Positions 9,280-19,489 are shown, counted from the first letter of the stretch. The stretch is 64,000 bases of DNA from Mesostigma viride (GCA_009746045.1 RPFO01000076.1:184001-248000), one strand, 5' to 3'. The notes: generated by a model not told the origin, from the letters alone. Translations and numbers: made by a program.

Positions 9280-11027
9280 ATGGATCCAGTGGGTGGAGAT
9301 ATGTCGCCTATACCTACCAATAATAATAATAATACTACTACTAATAACATTAACAATAACAATACTCGTGGTAACCGACGGGACTCCTTGGAAACGGTAC
9401 ACCATCTCACTCCTCAAGGTATTCTGCGTACCTCACCGCCTTCTCCTGTTGCTGGTGGTCGCCGTCGTCCCTCAATTACCCCACCTACCTATGAACAACG
9501 TATTTCCCAAGTCAGATTTAGTGAGGAACCTTCTTTCGTTGTGAACCAGGCCCCTGCCCCTTCTGCAACCTTGGCTCACCCCTCCAGCAGGTCCTCACAC
9601 ACTAACAATGCTCCTAGGCCTCCTTCCCACCCTGTGCCTTCAATGCCTGCTATTAACACGGGTCGTACCTCGGCCCCTGTCGGCCCTTCTGGGCGCCCTA
9701 GTGCAGTCCCTTTTTCCCACCTGCTTCCTGGTCCTACCCTGAGACGGCCTATGAGGCTGCCCAGGTTCCTACCCGTGTGGCTGATTTAGAAGTTAATAAT
9801 GATTTCAGTACCATGCCCCTAGATGATAGGAATTATGATCATTTTGCCTATTCCTCTCTTCGTGAGCAATATACTGTCCCCTTCTCCTATGGGCACCATC
9901 CGGAAACGGTGGCTCCCTCTAGACCCCTACCCAAGACTTTTCCTATCCCTTCCTTCTATCCCGCTTATGTAGCAGTGGAAGATAGTGGCCCTATGGGAAA
10001 AACTGATTCTTCTAATCCCCCTAAGCCTCCTGCTCTTCCCCTCTTTGCCAACCTTCCTAAGCTGGATGTCAAGTCTACCCCTCAACAGTTTTTCACCTTC
10101 ATTATGTTGCTCACCCAGAACACAGAGTCCTGGCAGAACCACAATAGGTGGCGCCTCTCTGATGCTGTACTAGTTCCTCATTATCTTACTACCTGCATTA
10201 CTCCTGAACTTGCTAACCTCATCCAGTGTGAGTCTCTTGCCTCTCATGCCTACCCAAACTCTGTAGCAGAATTGTTCAAGCGTTTAGAGAACCATTTAGT
10301 CCCTCCCGATGCAGATTGGCAGGATAGATTATCCTTTGGCACCTTGCAGCAGGGTACCAAGTCCTTCAAAGAATATATGAAAGAGTTTGATGCTCAGATG
10401 GTACGAATTAGGGATTTGTCGGGTGCAGAAGTACGTGCTCGCTTCCTTCAGGGCCTCAGTAGACCCTTATTGCGTGAAGTCAAGCGCCAGTTCTCTGCCT
10501 ACCGTTTTACTGACCTGCCCCTCAAGCATGTGCGTCAGCATCTTTTACGAGTAGCAGATTTCTTCTCCACACCTTCTCTTCCTACCCGTTCCCGTATTAA
10601 TAATATAAGCCTTACCCCTGAGGAGGAGAACTCCTATGTAGAAGAATTAGATATCTGTGTGACTGACCTTTCAGCTCTGGATGTCTCTCATATTACCTGC
10701 TATCATTGTAAGGAAGTAGGTCACCTTAAACGTGAGTGCCCCAAGTTCCTTTCGGGTGCTCCCCCTCATCCCGACGCTCGCCCTCCTCGTACCCCTCAGC
10801 GTGCTCCTATTCGTCCCACTTCAGGACGCATTCCTTCAGCTACCCCTAGTAGGCTGAATGCTGTGCAGACAGGATCCCCAGGGTTCCCCTATGATAATCA
10901 GGCTCCCGCACCCTCTTCAATCCCTCGTGACCCTCCAGCAGTGGCTTTTCCGCCAGGGTCTTCTTCGGGGTTCGTTCCTATGGATTTGGGGGGGAGGGGG
11001 AACAGTAGGCCTGTCAGCCGGGGGTAA
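9280..11027 (+). CDS. Element A Gag (one frameshift)
   Basis: Starts MDPVGGDMSPIPT with good context (AAAGATGG). The N-terminus has asparagine/threonine runs (about residues 13-30), then proline-rich sequence. The Gag core runs from ADLEVNNDFSTMPLDDR through a capsid-like helical region (LLTQNTESWQNHNRW, FKEYMKEFDAQMVRIRDL) to a CCHC zinc knuckle CYHCKEVGHLKREC near 10698-10739. It ends in a basic, proline-rich tail closing [15 protein letters not shown]. Near 9705 one base is missing compared with element B (GCAGTCCCTTTTTCCC against GCAGTTCCCTTTTACCC), so the first frame runs out at 9789 and the core lies in the next frame. Gag forms the particle and packages the RNA. The stop at 11025-11027 follows a G7 run where the protease frame begins. 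Confidence 0.85.
10986..11003 (+). promoter_or_regulatory. Gag-protease frame-change site (G run)
   Basis: GATTTGGGGGGGAGGGGGAA at the end of gag. Seven Gs here put protease in the +1 (or -2) frame; element B has eight Gs and needs a -1 shift. The tract is conserved in both copies and lies where Gypsy elements often use programmed frameshifting. It also resembles a polypurine tract. Confidence 0.55.
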
Positions 11028-14000
11028 CCTGGACAGGTCCTTAGATAGTACCCCAGATATTAATTTTTGCTTGCCTGTTTTTATAACCTCTGTAGGAGCT
11101 GAATCATCCCTACCACTACGTGTGCGTCCTCTTATGTTCTTGAATGGTGGTTTAACCGTCCCTCACACTGTTGTAGACCCCTTCTTGCATGCTGATGAAC
11201 TCTTGAATGTCTCTGTGTTGGTAGATAGCGGTGCGGCTAGCTCCTTTGTGAGCGAGGCCCTAGTTAGACGTTTAGGACTAGTCCCTACCCCTCACACCAA
11301 ACCCGTTACTGTTCATTATGCTGATGGTCGCACCAGTCATTCCCCGGGTACGGTGTCCCTTCCCATGGTTATACAAGGACGTACTGTCAACCTGACGGCC
11401 ACTATAGGCCCTATCACTACCGCTGATGTATTACTAGGATTAGATTGGCACCAGGATAATAAGATTACTATTAATTATGATACCATGGTCATTTGGTTTC
11501 CAGATAGCTCTTACTGGGTACCTGAACGTCATTATAGATTGGAAAATTTATCCTTGGTAGATATTACTCCTCCTACACCTGTTGATCCTCCTGTAAGACC
11601 TATACCTGAAGTAATAATGTCAAATGACGAATTACGTTCTGAATTAAAGCAAATGGATACCTATTATGTATGTTCCTTCAGTTAGAAGTACAACAGATAC
11701 CTATCACTAACAATAGTGTGGATATAGATGTAAATACAGTGGATACAATAGGAGTAGGATTTACTGAAAATGAAATAGTAAGATACATGGCTGTGATAGA
11801 TTCCTCAAAAGTATTTGAAGAAAAGACTCCTTCTTATCCTCCTCCTCGTTCTGTTTTACACCGTGTAGTTATCAAGGACGGTGCAGTTCCTACGCACTCT
11901 CCGATGTATAGAATGGGCCCTACCGAGTTAAAGGAACTAAAACAGATTTTAGTGTCATTATTAGAAGCAGGATTGATAGAGCCTAGTAACTCCCCCTACT
12001 CAGCTGGTGTCCTGTTAGTTCCTAAGCCAAATGGCAAGTTTCGCCTAGTTACTGATTATAGGAAGTTGAATGATATTACTGTGAAATCTAAATACCCTCT
12101 ACCTCGTATTGACGATATATTTAATAAGGTTAAAGGTTCCACTTGTTTCACAGTACTGGATTGTGCGGATGGTTTTTGGCAGTTGCGGATAGCTCCTGAG
12201 GATTGCCATAAAACCGCCTTTGCTACCCCTTTTGGTCATTACCAGTTTAGAGTAGCGGCTATGGGACTCTGTAACTCGCCTGCCTCTTTTCAAATGTTAA
12301 TGAATGAAGTGCTTAGACCTGTTATGGGAAATTCTCATCTTCCTCAGGTGTCCTCTGATCTAAAGGATCCTCCTTCTCCTCTGTTTCTTTATCTGAGCAT
12401 GACCGTTCTTGTGCTCAAGCTTACTTAGATGATATTCTTATTTACTCTCCTGATTTTGAAACGCACCTACGTGATTTAAAGAAAGTATTAGAAATAATGG
12501 CTGAAAATTCTTTGTGGGCGCGCCGTGCTAAAGTGCGTTCGGGTAGGAGTGTCCCATTTTTAGGGCACGTTCTGTCAGATGCCGGGGTCGCTACCGACCC
12601 GGATAAAACTAAGTCAATTCAGGAATGGCCTACTCCTACCGACGTTAAAGGTGTACGTAGTTTCCTAGGAATTGCTTCTTACTATAGGCGTTTTATCCCG
12701 CGTTTCGCCACTATAGCAGCCCCTATTAATCATTTATTAAAGAAGGATATCCCCTTTGTTTGGAGTAGTGAGTGTCAGTCTGCTTTTCAGTGCCTAAAAT
12801 CCCTACTCCTTTCCCCTCCTGTACTCATCCTACCGGATACTACTAAACCCTTTGTTGTGGCTACAGATGCTAGTAAAGTAGCTATAGGTGGTGTCCTTCT
12901 CCAGGATCAGGGTCAGGGCTTACAGCCAATTGAATATATCTCTAGGACAATGCTCCCTGCGGAGCGTAACTATCCCGTCCACCAGCAGGAACTCTTAGCG
13001 GTGGTGTATTGTTGCCACGCGTGGCAGCACTTCCTTAAAGGTGCTCAATTTGATGTCTGCCTGAATGAACCCTGTGAGCTAGATCCTTATAGGTTAGTTA
13101 TCCAAACGGATCATCGTCCCCTTACCCATCTTCTCTCCCAACCCAACCTTACCCCTCGGCAAGCGCGCTGGATGGAATTTTTAGCACAGTTTTCCCCTTT
13201 TAAACTTCAGTATGTCAAGGGTGTAGATAACATAGTACCAGATGCACTCTCTCGTCGTGCAGACTATTCCTTCTTCGAGGACCTTGATGTTCTCAATATT
13301 ACTCTAGTTCCTACTACTATGGGTGTAACCCCTTATGGTGAACTACCTGATGATGATTCCTATGCCTACCTCTTTCATACAGCTGTTCGCATGCCTGATC
13401 TCCTTTCTCACGTAGGACTCTCTCTCCCGTGTGAGGCCCTTCCTGTGGCCTCGGTGGGGGGGGAGGGGAAAAATAAAATTTCTATACCGCTTAGCCATAT
13501 AGCGACTAGGTCAGGAAAGTCTTATGAAAACGTAGTCCCCTAGGACCTCCCCTTCTCTTCGGCAAGGCGGTAGGAGATCTCTTTAAACCTGTTCTGGATA
13601 CTTCTGTAGCGATGCCTACCTCTGATCTTGAACGCCTTATTAGTAGATTTACGGCCACTGAGCCGGAAGCATTAGCTGCCATTGCTGCACATCCCCAACA
13701 ATTAGGCAAGCACCCTTGTAAATTTGTAGGTGGGTTTTTATATGTGCAGATAGCAGATTCTCCCCCTCAATGGCGCCTGTATGTCCCTCCTATCTGTCGC
13801 TCCTCCTTGCTCTTTGAGTTGCATGACTTAGCTGCTCACCAGGGTGGTAAACGGGTACGGGACCTAGTAGCCCGCTCTTATTACTGGCCTTCCCTTTATA
13901 AGGATGTGGATGAGTATGTTAGAACTTGTCAATCTTGCCAGGAAATGAAACCCAATAATGTAGGACAGATAGCAGAACCTAGGACCTTGCCTGACCCTAT

Positions 14001-15138
14001 CATGCCTTGGGATTCTATCATGATGGATTTTGTAGGACCTTTTAGAAAGAATGATAGGGGCAATGCCCAAATCCTTGTGTTCATAGATCGTTTTACTCGT
14101 ATGTGCCATCTTGTGCCGTGTCCTTTAGAACTCACCGCACGTGATTGCGCACGCCTATACCTCAATAATGTATATAGATATCATGGATTGAGTAGGCAGT
14201 TTATTAGTGATAAGGATAAATTATTTACCTCAGATTTTTGGCAGCAGTTTTTCGCTGCCATCGGTACCAAGGTTACCTACGGTACTGCCTACCACTCCTC
14301 CTCCTCTCATTTAGTAGAGCGTCTTAATAGAGTAGTAGAAGAAGCGCTTAGGCACTATGTTAATGGCTCGGGTAGTGATTGGGAGGATTATTTATGTTTG
14401 GTAGAGTTCTCCCTCAACAATTGTCCCCAAGCTGCGCATGGATATACGCCCTTCTTCTTAGATACTGGGAGACAGCCCCTTACCCCTACCTCTCTCTTAG
14501 CTAGTCCTCTACGGGACAAGGATGATGTGTCCCGAGATACTGTAGAAGGTGTACAGTCCTTACTAGATAGAATGAAAACTGCTCATGACCACGCGATCTC
14601 AGGGTATCAAAAAGCTCAGGCTAAGTACCTTGCTAGGTTGCGTGCCTCCTTAGATAGACGAGCACCTGAGATAGAAGTAGGAGATCTAGTATTAGTAGAA
14701 GGCCCCCGTGTTGGCCGTTTTGCTCATAAGTTTGAAGCAGAACTGAAGGTCAAACTTAGGCCTGCCTTCTTAGGACCCTTCCATGTGTTGTCTAGGGTAG
14801 GAAATTTCTTGTATAAGGTCGATATCCCTACCTCTTGGCAAACGCATTCAAACACCTTCCATAGGAGCCAGCTTAAACTGTACCACCCTAGTACGTTCGC
14901 TGGCAGGGAGTTAGCGCCTGCCCCTTTAGAGCATAATCCTGACACTGGGGAAGTAGAAGACGAAGTAGAAAGCATCGTGGCCCATCGAGATATCAAAAAG
15001 GGCCGCGGTACCCAGCGTCAGTATAAAGTGAAGTGGATGTATGCTCGTAGTGAAGTAGATAAGGTTTGGTATACGGAGAGTGAGCTAGATGGGTGTAGTC
15101 GCCTGCTGCAGGAATATAAAACCCTGCACAAGCTCTAG
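10989..15138 (+). CDS. Element A Pol: protease, RT, RNase H, integrase, chromodomain (broken)
   Basis: Protease: [17 protein letters not shown] near 11212. [22 protein letters not shown] near 11980, motif A FTVLDCADGFWQL near 12145, motif B MGLCNSPASFQ near 12262, YLDD near 12424. RNase H: PFVVATDASKVAIGGVLLQD near 12850 through TDHRPLTHLL near 13112. Integrase: zinc finger H..H..CQSCQ (about 13820-13935); catalytic core with D in MMDFVGPF, D in FISDKDKLF, and E in HLVERLNRVVEEA (about 14020-14340). A C-terminal chromodomain-like segment (ESIVAHRDIKKG, QYKVKWMY, WYTESELDGC) marks a chromovirus; such domains steer integration to marked chromatin. Single-base deletions near 11655, 12369 and 13541, each absent from element B, break the frame into four ORFs. 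It is therefore probably inactive as assembled. Confidence 0.92.
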
Positions 15139-15214
15139 TCGTAGGCCTTCTCCTCTCTTATGTTATGTCTGCTGTCGACGGGTGGTTGGTTGTCCCCTCC
15201 CCTCCGCAGCCGTC

Positions 15215-17527
15215 ATGACAGAGCCTACCCCTCCGGCTGAGAGCCCGCTGCCGTCCCTGCCCCTACCGGACCCTGAGCTGTATTTCGAGGCCCTTCCGGG
15301 CCGTTGGGTGTCGCGATCATGTTACCGGGGTGGCGTTGTGCAGCCGGCCCTTCAGGCCCAACATGCGAGCTTAGTCAGGGCGGCCCTCTTCGGGGTCACG
15401 TGGTATGGTCCTTCCCCTGATGAGCCGCACCAGCTTGTCCTGCACGGTTTCGATGATGCCGGACACTGTTTGTTGGGGTGTGGTTCCAGCTGTCCCGCCT
15501 TGGGGCAGATAGATGCGGTTCTCCGGTGTTGCCGTGTGTTCTCCTACCTCTCCACTCCTGTGGGCCGTACCTGCCTACGGGAGGTGTTCCCGTGGCTTCC
15601 AGCTGAGGGTGATGCTGAGGTAGACGAGAACCCCTGCGACCTTTTACGGGCCGTAGAGTTCATGGAGATAGCTGATCAGTCGGCGGGACTAGCGGTTAGT
15701 GGTCCTACCCCTTCGGGCGCCCCAGCCGAGGTACATTATACTCCAGATTATTCTGCCTCGAGCGCTGCGTCCGCCTCCTCGGTGTCTGTCCCTCCCTCTC
15801 CGGTCCCGTCGTCCCCTCGGTCGACCCGGGATGTCGCAGTGGAGCCTACCCCTTCGGGTTTGCCTGATCCTCTTTCGGCGACGGTCTCGGCTATGCAGGC
15901 TCAGATCCAGTCTTTGACCACGGCGTTTGGGGCCTTCCTTGCGGCCCAGGCGCAGGTCCCGGCCACGCCGGCTGGATCCGCGCCCCCTACCCCTTCTGTC
16001 GCCCCGGCGACTACGGCTTCGCCCGCGCCCCCGCCTGCGCCCGCGGTCGCTGTGGTTCCGGCGGCTCCTGCGACTCCTGCTGCCTCTGCGCCTGTTACCG
16101 CTCTACCTGCGCCTACGCGGGAGTCTCCTGCCCCTGTTAGCTCGCCCTCCGTCGCTGCTTCCGAGCCTCCTCCCGCTCAGGCGCAGACGTCGCGGGGTTT
16201 CTTTGGCGATACTAGCGGGCTTCCCAGACTTTGGGAGGGTGGTCCTCCGCAGAGGATTCCGGTTCCTGACTGGGGCCTGGATGGTAGTCAATCTTATGCA
16301 GGACTGCCTGTCCCTACGGGCCCCATTTTCAACATGTGGCCTGAGGGTGCACCGGCAACGGAGACCGGCGCGCCTGCGTCGTTGGCGGGTCCGTCACGGC
16401 CCTCTCTGGCTTCAGGTCCGGCGCGACCTCCTGTTTTACCAGTGCCCCCTGCGTCGGTGTCGGCTCCTGCCCCTGCGTCAGCCCCTGCTCCGGTCCCTCC
16501 TCCTTCGGCCTCGCGGTCTTTGGCCGCGGTTGTTCGGTCCACCGGTCAGGATCCTCGCGCCACCCGCGCTGCCGATTCCCTCAGGGAGTTGTCCCAGGGT
16601 GATCGGGACAGGGCTCCTTCTGTGGTGCACGCGACGCCGGAGTCGCGTGACACGCCCATTCCGGGGTATGGTATGTCCGCACTCGCCTGCCGACAGTGTG
16701 ACCTGCCGCGCGCCTCTGCTGAGCTTGCCATCTCTCCCATGTCCTATGGGTTCTCCCAGGTGTGTCGGGCGCCCCGGGATCGTGGCCTACCCATTGAGAC
16801 TGATCGGCCTCCGTTCGACATGGTTATTTTAGCTGATCCGGTGTTCGAGGGTGAGATCCTGGTCCGGCGCGTCCTGTATCGCTGGGCGAGGCGCCACAAC
16901 GACTTGGACACCTACGGTGGGTTTCAGTGGGCTTACCCTCCCCCTCTGGGCATTATGGCTTCGGATGCCCTTACAGTAGAGTTTCCTGCGGTGCCGGGTG
17001 CGGCGTACACTACGGTCCTCCAGCCCATCCTTGAGTGGGATGCCCGCCGCCCGGCGCCTATCCCGGGCCAGGGTCTAGACTCCCGCGGTCACCCTCCTCC
17101 TCGTGCCAGCGACTACCTAGAGACATTCGGGTCGCGACAGTGTGTTCGTCGGTGGCGCTCCCGCGAGGTTCGGCACATCCGGTTGTGGCCGTCCAACGTG
17201 GAGCCCCTGGTGGACCTGTTCTTCCCGACGGGTATGCGCCCTCGGATTCGGTATCATTGCCTCCTCCTGCGGGCCCTTTGCCTGATCGCGGTAGAGCCTT
17301 TCCTTCGCCTCTTTGCCTGTGGCTTTCTGGACTGGGCCCGTGGCCAGGTCGTCCTCACGCAGCATAGGTATTACTGGGCCTTCCTGGGCCTCTTTCCTGA
17401 CGGCGTGTGGGCCGATGTTTTCCTCACTGTAGATAGGCATGACAATGTTGAGGATGTGGCTCACTACCAGGCCTACCTGGAGGTCCTGCTGGCCTCTCGT
17501 GGCACTTACCAGACGGATGGCCACTAG
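15215..17527 (+). CDS. Element A ORF4: ~770-residue accessory protein after integrase
   Basis: Intact ORF beginning MTEPTPPAESPLPSLPLP; the matching B start (MSEPTPPAESS) supports this ATG over the upstream one at 15089 inside pol. It starts 76 bases after the pol stop. Three parts are visible. First, an N-terminal domain of about 150 residues with a His/Cys cluster (HCLLGCGSSC, LRCCRVFSYL). Second, a long Pro/Ala/Ser/Val-rich linker (about 190-480). Third, a compact C-terminal domain of about 250 residues with many Trp/Arg/Tyr (VLYRWARRHNDLDTYGG, FLRLFACGFLDWARG, HRYYWAFLGLFPDGVW). No signal peptide or clear membrane segment, so it is not an obvious envelope protein although it sits in the env position. 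Element B carries a homologue broken by frameshifts. I do not recognise the family. Confidence 0.8.
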   Translation: MTEPTPPAESPLPSLPLPDPELYFEALPGRWVSRSCYRGGVVQPALQAQHASLVRAALFGVTWYGPSPDEPHQLVLHGFDDAGHCLLGCGSSCPALGQIDAVLRCCRVFSYLSTPVGRTCLREVFPWLPAEGDAEVDENPCDLLRAVEFMEIADQSAGLAVSGPTPSGAPAEVHYTPDYSASSAASASSVSVPPSPVPSSPRSTRDVAVEPTPSGLPDPLSATVSAMQAQIQSLTTAFGAFLAAQAQVPATPAGSAPPTPSVAPATTASPAPPPAPAVAVVPAAPATPAASAPVTALPAPTRESPAPVSSPSVAASEPPPAQAQTSRGFFGDTSGLPRLWEGGPPQRIPVPDWGLDGSQSYAGLPVPTGPIFNMWPEGAPATETGAPASLAGPSRPSLASGPARPPVLPVPPASVSAPAPASAPAPVPPPSASRSLAAVVRSTGQDPRATRAADSLRELSQGDRDRAPSVVHATPESRDTPIPGYGMSALACRQCDLPRASAELAISPMSYGFSQVCRAPRDRGLPIETDRPPFDMVILADPVFEGEILVRRVLYRWARRHNDLDTYGGFQWAYPPPLGIMASDALTVEFPAVPGAAYTTVLQPILEWDARRPAPIPGQGLDSRGHPPPRASDYLETFGSRQCVRRWRSREVRHIRLWPSNVEPLVDLFFPTGMRPRIRYHCLLLRALCLIAVEPFLRLFACGFLDWARGQVVLTQHRYYWAFLGLFPDGVWADVFLTVDRHDNVEDVAHYQAYLEVLLASRGTYQTDGH

Positions 17528-17892
17528 ATAGAGGGCCTTAGGCCCGACCTGAGGGTGTTGTCCCTCCGGTATGTAGAGTCGCCCTCATATTCTGGCCAGT
17601 TGGTTGGCTGTTCTTGGTCCTTAGCGCTGATGTGTTTACTCTGTGTGTCCTGCCCAGTGCCGTCCCCCCGGCCAGGACTCCGTTCCAGGCAGTTAGGGGA
17701 ACCTACCACCAGGCTTGGTGCTGGCTAACCCTACACCACCCGGCGTGGTGGTGGAGACCGTGTGAACTATTGGTGCTTTGTATCTGGGATGGTCTATCGA
17801 TTGTGTTGGTGTGTGCTGGGTGCGTTAGGATTATTTTCCTACCCCTCTGGTTCCCTCCTCTCTGCGTAGGGAGAGGGCTCCCTACCTTTTGT
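17528..17892 (+). other. 3' untranslated region of element A
   Basis: Non-coding stretch between ORF4 and the polypurine tract. It contains an imperfect hairpin CACCACCCGGCGTGGTGGTG near 17735-17755 that is also present in element B (around 45700-45720). No ORF supported. Confidence 0.6.
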
Positions 17893-17903
17893 GGGGGGGG
17901 AGG
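17891..17903 (+). promoter_or_regulatory. Polypurine tract of element A
   Basis: GTGGGGGGGGAGG directly before the 3' LTR. Element B has the complement at 45554-45565. This is the expected primer for plus-strand DNA synthesis. Confidence 0.8.
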
Positions 17904-18474
17904 TGTTACGTCGCGTAACAATTCGTTGTAGTTACGGACGTAAATTAGGTCCTTGGCCTCGGTTGTTCCTAGGTTACGTGCAGTTCTAGTTTGGACATGA
18001 TTGTCCCCGTAACAGTACTGTGGTATAGTGGGTGCCTTTGGGCGCCGCGCCGCGTACTATATTAGTGGTCCTTATCCTTTTGTAGAATGTAGTGGACAGG
18101 CGTGCATCTGTGCACCTGCTTGTGTTTCTGTGTTTCTGCAGGCGAGGGCCAGGTCGGCCCGAGCCTGTTGGACCGTTGGTGACCATTTATGCACGTTCCA
18201 CTCCTTGTGTGGTCACTCGGCGTGTGTTAAATGAATTAGCACATATTAGCTTGGGTCACGGCAGTTTAGTTGTGTTTCCTTCCTCTTTTCCTGGAGTAAA
18301 CGGGTTTGATTAAATGGCCTATGGCGTATTACAGTAGTACATATGTAAATGCATTGAGATCTGGTTCGTCTCGGTCGTCTTTCGCTAGGGGTGTAAATAG
18401 AAGCAGCCTCACTAGTTTAGGTAGTATCAGGACAGGTAGAGGTAGAGGTGGCGGCCGAGGCTTGCGGCGTAACA
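17904..18474 (+). repeat. 3' LTR of Gypsy element A
   Basis: Copy of 7696-8266, apparently identical along its length, followed by TSD AAAGG (18475-18479). The ORF0 start is present here too but reads into flanking hAT sequence and stops at 18497. Confidence 0.95.
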
Positions 18475-18479
18475 AAAGG

Positions 18480-18930
18480 CAGCGAATTTGCAAATAGTGC
18501 AGATCTTGCTATGAAACATCATAATAGAACATCACTTTTAACCATCGGCTTAATTTTTTAGCCTGTCGCCCGCCGGATTAGCCATATTTTAACGGAACGC
18601 ACGTCGCCATGGCCACCTCCGCACGGTGCGCGCACTGTGCACCACAATGTCAAAATAAGATCGCGTCGAATTGTGAAAGTTCAGACGGGTCAGTACTTAG
18701 TAGAGATACGAAATCTGTGGCTTCAAATCGTTGCCCTGTCGTTCTGGCATCCTAGCCGCGCAAAACGTAAAAAAAACGCGGAAAACACGGCATTATACGG
18801 TATTATACGGTATTATACGTCATTATGCGCTAAAACGTATTACGTATGAAAAATTATACGCTACTAAAAGCCAGCGTATTACGTATTATACCGTATTATA
18901 CCGTATTATACGGCGTATGATCTCACACTG
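18480..18930. other. Right arm of the hAT-type element
   Basis: AT-rich, no ORF supported. Contains repeated TATTATACGG units and the inverted terminus TGATCTCACACTG at 18918-18930, followed by TSD 18931-18938. Confidence 0.75.
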
Positions 18931-18938
18931 CTGGCGCT

Positions 18939-19475
18939 CGAGGCTCGGGCGGTTGGTCTAGAAATCAGCCGCAAAACGGAGGCCCTGGCCCTCGGCATGG
19001 CAGGGCCCCCACCCACACTCCGCCTCTTAGACGACACCGAGGTCAACTACCCTACTTCAGGCCGCTTCAAGCTGCTCGGCAGTTGGCTTTCCGACTGCGA
19101 GGGCAACCTGACGACACGGATCGGCATGGTGTGGGCGCAACTCCATGATCACCGCCGCTGGTGGAGCAACCCCGCCCTACCCCGGATCGTCAAGCGTGAC
19201 CTCTTCAAGGTCGTCATTCTGACGATCCTGACCTACGGCGCCAAGACCTGGACACTGAGGCAGGAGCTGGAGCAACGTCTCGACGGCAACGCCGATCTTG
19301 TTATACACCAAGATGCTGCGCAAGGCCCTTAACATCCCCTTTGGTATGCACATTAGTAATGAGGAGGCAACCCTGTAACTAGGACCTAGATAGCTTCCAT
19401 AATCCATTCCATCCCATGTTCCTCTCCCACTGAGGACTTATGCTCACGTGACGCAGTCACGTGTCTTCTAATTAA
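18939..19475 (+). pseudogene. RTE-like LINE L1, 3' part
   Basis: Continues L1 after the hAT insertion: EARAVGLEISRK, then LLDDTEVNYPTSGRFKLLGSW, IGMVWAQLHDHRRWWSNPAL and KVVILTILTYGAKTWTLRQ (RT thumb and post-RT region). An insertion of about 14 bases near 19290 breaks the frame relative to L2. The 3' UTR (19370-19475) carries the CACGTGACGCAGTCACGTG palindrome seen in all LINE copies here, then TAATTAACTAATTTA. Confidence 0.8.
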
Positions 19476-19489
19476 CTAATTTATCTGGG

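Larger units (their letters stand above)
7696..18474 (+). mobile_element. Complete Ty3/Gypsy chromovirus element A (10,779 bp)
   Basis: Flanked by two 571-bp LTRs that look identical and by TSD AAAGG. Order on the plus strand: 5' LTR, PBS, ORF0 (starting in the LTR), ORF1 (viroplasmin-like), gag, protease-RT-RNase H-integrase-chromodomain, ORF4, polypurine tract, 3' LTR. Identical LTRs imply a recent insertion. Yet gag-pol has at least four single-base deletions relative to element B (near 9705, 11655, 12369 and 13541), so this copy could only have moved with proteins supplied in trans, unless the deletions are sequencing errors. Confidence 0.95.
6396..18930. mobile_element. hAT-type non-autonomous TIR transposon, hosting Gypsy element A
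   Basis: Ends are CAGAGTGAGATCGTACG on the left and the inverted CAGTGTGAGATCATACG on the right, with 8-bp TSD CTGGCGCT. Removing nested Gypsy A and its TSD leaves about 1.75 kb. Subterminal arrays of TATAATACGG are present at both ends (about 6436-6487 and 18785-18912), as expected for hAT transposase-binding sites. No transposase domain was recognised. Left arm 6396-7690 also holds a TTAATTAA-rich tract (6905-6950) and GTGTCCCCGTTGGGGGACCA (6952-6971), which resembles the SINE-like insert at 26357. Superfamily call rests on TSD length and the CAG start. Confidence 0.8.

Noticed and set aside
12360..12430. Programmed frameshift inside RT of element A
   Set aside because: Element B reads straight through with one more T; a deletion in A explains it better.
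15089..15214. Upstream ATG for ORF4 at 15089
   Set aside because: It lies inside pol and the extra residues overlap the chromodomain end; B and A share the start M[T/S]EPTPPAES at 15215/48235.
15699..16832. Long arginine/leucine/proline-rich ORFs inside ORF4
   Set aside because: Frame shadows of the Pro/Ala-rich ORF4 linker in GC-rich sequence; not conserved as proteins in B.
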